Assembly (NCBI GenBank): GCA_002336765.1
Contig: DDES01000134.1
Coordinates: 6,909 to 16,057, forward strand
Origin: Novosphingobium sp. UBA1948
GTDB lineage: Bacteria > Pseudomonadota > Alphaproteobacteria > Sphingomonadales > Sphingomonadaceae
Direction: 5' to 3'
DNA length: 9,149 nucleotides
Of this stretch, positions 5,527 to 9,149 are shown piece by piece. The notes beneath the pieces are model-generated. The model was not told the DNA's origin, made no database searches, and worked only from the letters and a program-made list of their open reading frames with translations. Numbering within the stretch: position 1 is the stretch's first letter; the number at the start of each line of letters is the position of its first letter. The translations under genes were made by a program, and so were the position numbers.

Positions 5527-7013
5527 CGGGAACCATTTGGGGAGGCAAGCGGGCCGAGGCGCCGCATGCCAAAGGCAAGGCCGGCGCCGCGCCCGCCGAG
5601 GATCAGGATGTACTCGACCTTCAGGCCGACTGGGCTGACATCTGCCAGGGCCTGAAAAAGGATCTTGGCCAGCAATTGTTCAACCAGTGGATTCGCCCGA
5701 TCCAGCTTGGCGCCTTCAACAAGGACACGGGCACGCTCGACCTGTTCCTGCCCACCGATTTTTCGGCGAACTGGGTGGCGGACCGTTTTGCCGACCGCCT
5801 GACGCTGGCCTGGAAGATCGCGCGCGATGTTCGCCATGTGCGCATCAGCGCCCAGCCCGGCCGCCGCGCCATGCCCGACCTGCGCCTCGCCCGCACTGCC
5901 GCTGCCGCCCCGCAACCCGATGCCAATGGCGGCCGCGCGGTGGGTCTGCCCTCCGAGGCTGGTTCGACGGTGGACGCGCTGGGCCTCGCCTCGATCGGGC
6001 TTGATCCCTCGCTCACCTTTACCAGCTTTGTCACCGGCACCAGCAATGTGCTGGCCTTCAACGCCGCACAGCGCATGGCTGCGGTCGAGGCGCCGCAATT
6101 CTCGCCGCTCTATCTCAAGGCTGCGACAGGTCAGGGCAAGACGCATCTGATGCATGCCATCGGCCACGCCTTCCTCGCCGCCCATCCGCGCGCGCGTATC
6201 TTCTATTGCAGCGCCGAGCGCTTCATGGTCGAATTCGTGCAGGCGCTGCGCCAGAACCAGATGATCGAGTTCAAGGCCCGCCTGCGCGGCTTCGATCTGC
6301 TGCTGGTGGACGATATCCAGTTCATCATCGGCAAGGCGAGCGCGCAAGAAGAACTGCTCTACACGATCGACGCGCTGCTGGCCGAAGGCAAGCGCCTCGT
6401 GTTCGCCGCCGACCGCGCCCCGCAGGCGCTCGATGGCGTCGAGCAGCGCCTGCTCTCGCGCCTGTCGATGGGTCTGGTGGCCGATATCCAGCCCGCCGAC
6501 ATCGAGCTGCGCCGCGCCGTGCTCGAACACCGCCTCGCGCGCTTCACCTCGGTGGATGTGCCTGCCGATGTGATCGAATTCCTCGCCCGTACCATCAACC
6601 GCAACGTGCGCGAACTGGTCGGCGGCCTCAACAAGCTGATCGCCTATGCCCAGCTGACCGGTCAGGCCGTCAGCCTGCAACTGGCCGAGGAACAACTCAC
6701 CGACATCCTCTCGGCCAACCGCAAGCGCATCACCATCGACGAGATCCAGCGCACCGTCTGCCAGTTCTACCGCGTTGATCGCACCGAAATGGCCAGCAAG
6801 CGCCGCGCCCGCGCCGTGGTGCGCCCGCGTCAGGTCGCCATGTATCTCGCCAAGGTCCTGACCCCGCGCAGCTACCCCGAAATCGGCCGCAAGTTCGGCG
6901 GGCGCGACCACTCGACAGTGATCCACGCTGTGCGCCTGATCGAAGACCTGCGCACCCGCGACGCCGACATCGACGGCGACGTGCGCAGCCTGCTGCGCCA
7001 GCTGGAAAGCTGA
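5523..7013 (+). CDS. dnaA: DnaA, chromosomal replication initiator
   Basis: With the GTG start this is 496 aa. Domain I (about 30-103, from VLDLQADWADICQGL) is the helicase-loading and oligomerisation module. A short Ala/Pro linker (domain II) follows. The AAA+ domain has Walker A AATGQGKT (200-207, Lys206), Walker B LLLVDD (Asp263/264), sensor 1 FAADR, the arginine finger in LLSRLSMGL (Arg313) and sensor 2 NVRELVGGLNKL (Arg363). Domain IV carries the DNA-binding signature GGRDHSTVIHA (459-469). The Walker A first glycine, usual in family members such as GGTGLGKT, is Ala here. The frame is open back to 5262, but those 87 residues look non-coding and the GTG gives the expected N-terminal length. 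GGGGG lies 7 nt before the GTG. A long minus-strand open frame (5355-7136) is its shadow. Confidence 0.96.
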   Translation: MTGTIWGGKRAEAPHAKGKAGAAPAEDQDVLDLQADWADICQGLKKDLGQQLFNQWIRPIQLGAFNKDTGTLDLFLPTDFSANWVADRFADRLTLAWKIARDVRHVRISAQPGRRAMPDLRLARTAAAAPQPDANGGRAVGLPSEAGSTVDALGLASIGLDPSLTFTSFVTGTSNVLAFNAAQRMAAVEAPQFSPLYLKAATGQGKTHLMHAIGHAFLAAHPRARIFYCSAERFMVEFVQALRQNQMIEFKARLRGFDLLLVDDIQFIIGKASAQEELLYTIDALLAEGKRLVFAADRAPQALDGVEQRLLSRLSMGLVADIQPADIELRRAVLEHRLARFTSVDVPADVIEFLARTINRNVRELVGGLNKLIAYAQLTGQAVSLQLAEEQLTDILSANRKRITIDEIQRTVCQFYRVDRTEMASKRRARAVVRPRQVAMYLAKVLTPRSYPEIGRKFGGRDHSTVIHAVRLIEDLRTRDADIDGDVRSLLRQLES

Positions 7014-7042
7014 TCTGACAAGCTGTTGGTAGACTGTTGACG

Positions 7043-7068
7043 GGCGGTGCATATCCTTGTGCACTGCC
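7043..7068 (+). terminator. Hairpin after dnaA, possible terminator
   Basis: GGCGGTGCA (7043-7051) pairs with TGCACTGCC (7060-7068) over nine positions including one G-U pair, with loop TATCCTTG. No U-tract follows, so it is weak as an intrinsic terminator. It starts 30 nt after the dnaA stop and is bracketed by two copies of CTGTTGAC (7034-7041 and 7068-7075), which suggests a structured site rather than chance. Confidence 0.35.
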
Positions 7069-7080
7069 TGTTGACATGTC

Positions 7081-7089
7081 TGTGGATAA
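7081..7089 (-). promoter_or_regulatory. Perfect DnaA box downstream of dnaA
   Basis: TGTGGATAA is the exact reverse complement of the strict consensus DnaA box TTATCCACA. It is followed at once by GTTGTGGGTTT, which resembles a degraded second box. It lies 68 nt after the dnaA stop. It could titrate DnaA, belong to an origin, or be a chance match; a single perfect box is not enough to call an origin. Confidence 0.55.
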
Positions 7090-7113
7090 GTTGTGGGTTT
7101 ACAGAGGGAAAGG

Positions 7114-7170
7114 GCCTCCGGCGGGCAAAGGGCCATCGCCCTTTGCGATCCCGATACTGTCTGCGTTGCG
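7114..7170 (+). repeat. Intergenic repeat, full copy C (core, hairpin, tail) after dnaA
   Basis: The core GCCTCCGGCGGG is at 7114-7125. The perfect hairpin CAAAGGGC-CATC-GCCCTTTG is at 7126-7145. The tail at 7146-7170 contains ATCCCGATACTGTCT. It aligns without gaps to 85-141, and the two stem differences are compensated. It lies in the sense orientation 100 nt after the dnaA stop, so the hairpin may act as the end of the dnaA transcript. Confidence 0.82.
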
Positions 7171-7270
7171 TTACGGATTTATTCTTGCTGGATGATGCGA
7201 GGTGGATGTCTGTTCTTCCGCTTCGCGGGAAGGAAAAGTGGACGTTGCCTGTAAGGCGGCAAGCGACCCA

Positions 7271-7597
7271 CTAGCAGCCGTTGGCGTCAACCTCAAAAAC
7301 CATTGGTTTTCCACGAGAGGCCGGTTCCCAACCTGCAGCCAAGGCTGCACGCACACCGTTTTCTATGATCCGTCGGTTTATTTGAGGGCGGCGCAGTTGT
7401 GGTTGCAGCTTTGACCGACGCGCCGGTGGCATTGGAAACTCCAAAACTGCTTCACGTTGGGCATCATGCAGATGAAGTGAGATTGTCATGCCTCGCCAGC
7501 CATCCGCAGTGCACCATTGCGGCTCTCTCTGGATGGTCCAATCATATCGAAGGCCGTCGACTTCAACAGTGCCAGCAAGGTCGCGGGTGTGCAGCAT
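7271..7597 (-). CDS. Conserved-looking small protein of unknown function (108 aa)
   Basis: The ATG at 7597 is the first start after an in-frame stop three codons upstream; the weak AGGT just before it is the only ribosome-binding signal. The sequence has the pattern of a family of short uncharacterised proteobacterial proteins I recall: GTVEVDGLRYDW, then REPQW, a DGWRGMTISL strand, QREAVLEFP, a basic Pro-rich turn, and a C-terminal RAALAAGWEPASRGKPMVFEVD. There is no signal peptide, membrane segment or cysteine motif, so it is probably a small cytosolic alpha/beta domain. Its base composition appears less GC-rich than neighbouring genes. It stands alone, convergent with dnaA, and its codon pattern on this strand is more protein-like than the overlapping plus-strand frames. 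I cannot give it a function. Confidence 0.7.
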   Translation of the reverse strand: MLHTRDLAGTVEVDGLRYDWTIQREPQWCTADGWRGMTISLHLHDAQREAVLEFPMPPARRSKLQPQLRRPQINRRIIENGVRAALAAGWEPASRGKPMVFEVDANGC

Positions 7598-7801
7598 ACC
7601 TACAACCTATCACAGCAATGGCAGTTTTCCACCAGTTTCGGCCATAGCCACCGCTGGGCTGATGTCCGCTCCTCCACATTTCCAACCACCCGCCCGCCGC
7701 GAAGCGGCAATCAAAACCAGCCACTCCGCGTCCTTACGCAAGGCCGAATCGGCCACACAACGCCGACATTACGGGGATTGCAAAGGAATGCCTTGGAGGT
7801 C

Positions 7802-7821
7802 GCATTTCTCAAGAGAAATGC
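7802..7821. promoter_or_regulatory. 20-bp palindrome, possible operator or hairpin
   Basis: GCATTTCTCAAGAGAAATGC is a perfect 9-bp inverted repeat around a central AA. It is AT-richer than its surroundings. As RNA it would fold as a roughly 7-bp stem with a 6-nt loop. It lies 74 nt after the tetR stop and about 200 nt before the small-protein gene. Its two-fold symmetry suits a dimeric repressor, but no promoter is evident beside it. Confidence 0.35.
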
Positions 7822-7827
7822 TCCGTG

Positions 7828-7868
7828 GCCCTTTGCCCGCCGGAGGCATAAAATACTCCGCCGGAGGC
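7828..7868 (-). repeat. Intergenic repeat, tandem cores with half hairpin after tetR
   Basis: On the minus strand, reading away from tetR, a first core GCCTCCGGCGGAG (7868-7856) is followed after 8 nt by a second, GCCTCCGGCGGG (7847-7836), then CAAAGGGC (7835-7828). The second hairpin arm is replaced by unrelated sequence, so the copy is truncated. Both cores are in the sense orientation relative to tetR and start 26 nt after its stop codon. Confidence 0.65.
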
Positions 7869-7894
7869 ATCCAGAACCCAAAGCCACCAAAAAC

Positions 7895-8521
7895 CTAAAC
7901 CAGAATCCCCGCCACCACGAAATCGTTGAGATGCGCGCGGTACTGGTCGCGCAGGGCTTCGTCGAGCACGTCGGTGTCGGTGCAATAGCGCAAGACATAG
8001 CGCGCGGTGAAGAAGCGGTCGGCGGCGCCGATGACGGTGAAGTAGAAGAACTGCGGGTCCACGGGGCGGAACACGCCCGCGGCCACGCCTTCGCCGATCA
8101 GCACCTCATAGGCGTCCATCAGCGGCTTCAGATAGGCGTCGGCCAGCCGCTGGCCTTCCTCGGGCGCGCTTTCGCGCACCAGTTTCATCAGCAGACGGTG
8201 GATATAGGGGGTCTTGAAGAAGGTGTTGACCACGGCGGACATGTGCAGCCGCAGCTTGGTTTCGGGATCGGCCTCCTTGCCGAGCAGCGTTTCGACGGCG
8301 CGGATAATCGAGGCGAAATCGCGTTCGAGCAGCGCGGTCAGCAGGCCAGCCTTGTTGCCGAAGTAATATTTCACCAGCGCCGAGTTGAGCCCCGAGGCCT
8401 GTGCCAGTTCGGACAGGGAAATATCGACCGTATCCCCCTCGCGCATCAGGCGGCTGGCGGTGGCGAGCAATTGCTCGCGCGCGGCGGGCGTGTCTGCCGC
8501 TTTGTCGTTGCCGCCTGCCAT
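7895..8521 (-). CDS. TetR-family transcriptional regulator
   Basis: This is a 208-aa repressor-type protein. The N-terminal DNA-binding domain runs through REQLLATASRLMREG, a helix-turn-helix at about 36-56 (LSELAQASGLNSALVKYYF) and the family-typical YYFGNKAGLLTALLERD. The C-terminal helical ligand-binding and dimerisation domain has the segments TKLRLHMSAVVNTFFKTPYIHRLL and AADRFFTARYVLRY. The ATG at 8521 has GAAAGG 7 nt upstream; an upstream ATG at 8605 would add 28 residues across the likely operator and is rejected. The ligand and target genes are not clear: the neighbours are the end of clpB upstream on the same strand and a gene-poor stretch downstream. Autoregulation through the site at 8536-8559 is likely. 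A long plus-strand open frame (7517-8545) is its shadow. Confidence 0.92.
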   Translation of the reverse strand: MAGGNDKAADTPAAREQLLATASRLMREGDTVDISLSELAQASGLNSALVKYYFGNKAGLLTALLERDFASIIRAVETLLGKEADPETKLRLHMSAVVNTFFKTPYIHRLLMKLVRESAPEEGQRLADAYLKPLMDAYEVLIGEGVAAGVFRPVDPQFFYFTVIGAADRFFTARYVLRYCTDTDVLDEALRDQYRAHLNDFVVAGILV

Positions 8522-8535
8522 GAGAGTGCCTTTCA

Positions 8536-8559
8536 ACCGATTTAAGCGGTCAATTAAGC
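8536..8559 (-). promoter_or_regulatory. Candidate operator in front of tetR
   Basis: An inverted repeat ACCG-N7-CGGT (8536-8550) overlaps a direct repeat of TTAAGC (8542-8547 and 8554-8559, 12-bp period). Together they form an unusually A/T-rich patch 14-38 bp before the tetR ATG. On the minus strand the patch also contains TTGACC. TetR proteins commonly repress their own genes from short dyads placed like this. I could not fit a good -10/-35 pair. Confidence 0.4.
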
Positions 8560-8587
8560 ACCCTGCGCGCGGCGGGTCAATATGGCG

Positions 8588-8614
8588 AAAGGGCGGGACC
8601 GCCAAGCCCCGCCC
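8588..8614 (-). terminator. Candidate terminator of clpB
   Basis: Read on the minus strand, GGGCGGG (8614-8608) pairs perfectly with CCCGCCC (8597-8591) around a 10-nt loop, followed by only three T. It begins 13 nt after the clpB stop. The stem is strong but the U-tract is poor, so termination is plausible, not certain. Confidence 0.5.
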
Positions 8615-8627
8615 CCCGCTCTTTGTT

Positions 8628-9149
8628 TCACGCCACGCCGATGCTCAACGCGCCGTCGCCTTCGTCGATGGTGACTGTGCTGCCATCGGGCACACCGCCC
8701 GACAGGAGCTTTTCAGCCAACGGATCCTGCAGATAGCGCTGCACCGCCCGCTTGAGCGGCCGCGCGCCATAGACCGGATCATAACCCACCCGGCCGAGCC
8801 AGCGCTTGGCCGCATCGGAGAGGTTGAGCGTGATCTTGCGATCCTTGAGCAGCTTTTGCACGCGGCCCACCTGGATTTCCACGATCGGCGCCATATGCTC
8901 CGCGCCAAGGCGATGGAACAGGATGATCTCGTCCAGTCGGTTGAGGAACTCGGGCCGGAAATGCCCGCGCACCACTTCCATCACCTGCGGCTCGACGCTT
9001 TCCACATCGGCGCCATCAGGCATATTGGCGAGATACTGGCTACCAAGGTTGCTGGTCAGGATGATCAGCGTGTTGGTGAAATCCACCTGACGCCCCTGCC
9101 CGTCGGTCAAACGGCCATCGTCGAGCACCTGAAGCAGCACGTTGAACAC
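8628..9149 (-). CDS. clpB: ClpB disaggregase, C-terminal part (5' end beyond the window)
   Basis: These are the last 173 residues of the Hsp100 AAA+ disaggregase that works with DnaK to rescue aggregated proteins; the gene continues past the right edge. Visible are VFNVLLQVLDDGRLTDGQGR just after the second Walker B, sensor 1 in LIILTSNLGS, the arginine-finger region FRPEFLNRLDEIILF, and the D2 small domain with sensor 2 in YDPVYGARPLKRAVQR. The tail QDPLAEKLLSGGVPDGSTVTI is typical of ClpB. The GTG at the window edge is an internal codon (VFNVLL), not a start. It is followed by a candidate terminator and then tetR on the same strand. Confidence 0.95.
   Translation of the reverse strand: MFNVLLQVLDDGRLTDGQGRQVDFTNTLIILTSNLGSQYLANMPDGADVESVEPQVMEVVRGHFRPEFLNRLDEIILFHRLGAEHMAPIVEIQVGRVQKLLKDRKITLNLSDAAKRWLGRVGYDPVYGARPLKRAVQRYLQDPLAEKLLSGGVPDGSTVTIDEGDGALSIGVA

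Larger units (their letters stand above)
7598..7894. other. Gene-poor stretch between the small protein and tetR
   Basis: I find no convincing gene in these 297 nt. They hold a perfect 13-bp dyad GGCCGA-A-TCGGCC (7742-7754), a 20-bp palindrome (7802-7821) and two copies of the intergenic repeat core next to the tetR stop. A plus-strand frame reading HTYNLSQQWQFSTSFGHSHRW (translated from about 7590-7650) has an alternating polar/aromatic pattern recalling an outer-membrane beta strand, but it has no start, partner strands or continuation. Confidence 0.5.

Noticed and set aside
5355..7136. 593-codon open frame on the minus strand opposite dnaA
   Set aside because: It is the shadow of dnaA; the sequence lacks recognisable domains and the plus strand carries complete DnaA motifs.
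7195..7230. Hairpin CTTCCGC/GCGGGAAG as terminator of the small-protein gene
   Set aside because: The stem needs a bulge, the loop is three bases and no U-tract follows on the minus strand.
7517..8545. 342-codon open frame on the plus strand, including a piece reading HTYNLSQQWQFSTSFGHSHRW
   Set aside because: Most of it is antisense to tetR. The short beta-barrel-like piece has no start signal, no further strands and overlaps the small minus-strand gene, so a gene remnant is only a guess.
1..9149. CRISPR array, tRNA/rRNA genes, insertion sequence ends or phage attachment site
   Set aside because: No regularly spaced repeats, no cloverleaf-like sequences, no transposase or integrase frames and no target-site duplications were seen by eye.

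Overview
The window is GC-rich chromosomal DNA from an alphaproteobacterium, most likely a sphingomonad (Novosphingobium/Sphingomonas type). This rests on the gene order coaBC-ubiB-ubiE / mutM-rpsT-dnaA, on sphingomonad-like versions of UbiB, UbiE and DnaA, and on a short GC-rich intergenic repeat. I see no transposase, phage gene, CRISPR array, tRNA or rRNA. Most genes are core housekeeping genes, so the less ordinary material is between them.

Left part (1-3808), all genes on the minus strand. The order of transcription is ubiE (C-methyltransferase of ubiquinone/menaquinone synthesis), ubiB (ABC1/ADCK-type atypical kinase of ubiquinone synthesis, TTG start 1 nt after the ubiE stop), then a polytopic membrane protein resembling GT-C glycosyltransferases, which overlaps ubiB by 34 nt. 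After a 235-nt gap the first 13 codons of coaBC (coenzyme A synthesis) run off the left edge. The tight packing suggests one ubiE-ubiB-membrane protein operon.

Middle part (3809-7013), plus strand. mutM (formamidopyrimidine-DNA glycosylase) diverges from ubiE across 91 bp. It is followed by rpsT (ribosomal protein S20), with its own promoter and a clear intrinsic terminator, and then dnaA (replication initiator). The stretch between the rpsT terminator and dnaA is AT-rich at its start. It holds two dyads, an exact-period direct repeat around a near-consensus DnaA box, and several GANTC (CcrM-type) sites. dnaA probably starts at a GTG that overlaps the stop codon of a 16-codon upstream reading frame. 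A perfect DnaA box lies 68 bp after the dnaA stop.

Right part (7014-9149). A conserved-looking small protein of unknown function (108 aa, minus), a gene-poor stretch with dyads and repeats, a TetR-family repressor (minus), and the C-terminal end of clpB (minus, running off the right edge).

The best candidate for something little described is a dispersed intergenic repeat. It has the core GCCTCCGGCGG (six copies here, none in a gene), followed in the fuller copies by an 8-bp hairpin with loop CATC whose arms differ between copies but keep pairing, and in two copies by a conserved tail. Several copies lie just after stop codons in the sense orientation, suggesting a mobile repeat used as a 3' end or terminator element. 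I do not see a new defence or biosynthetic system here.
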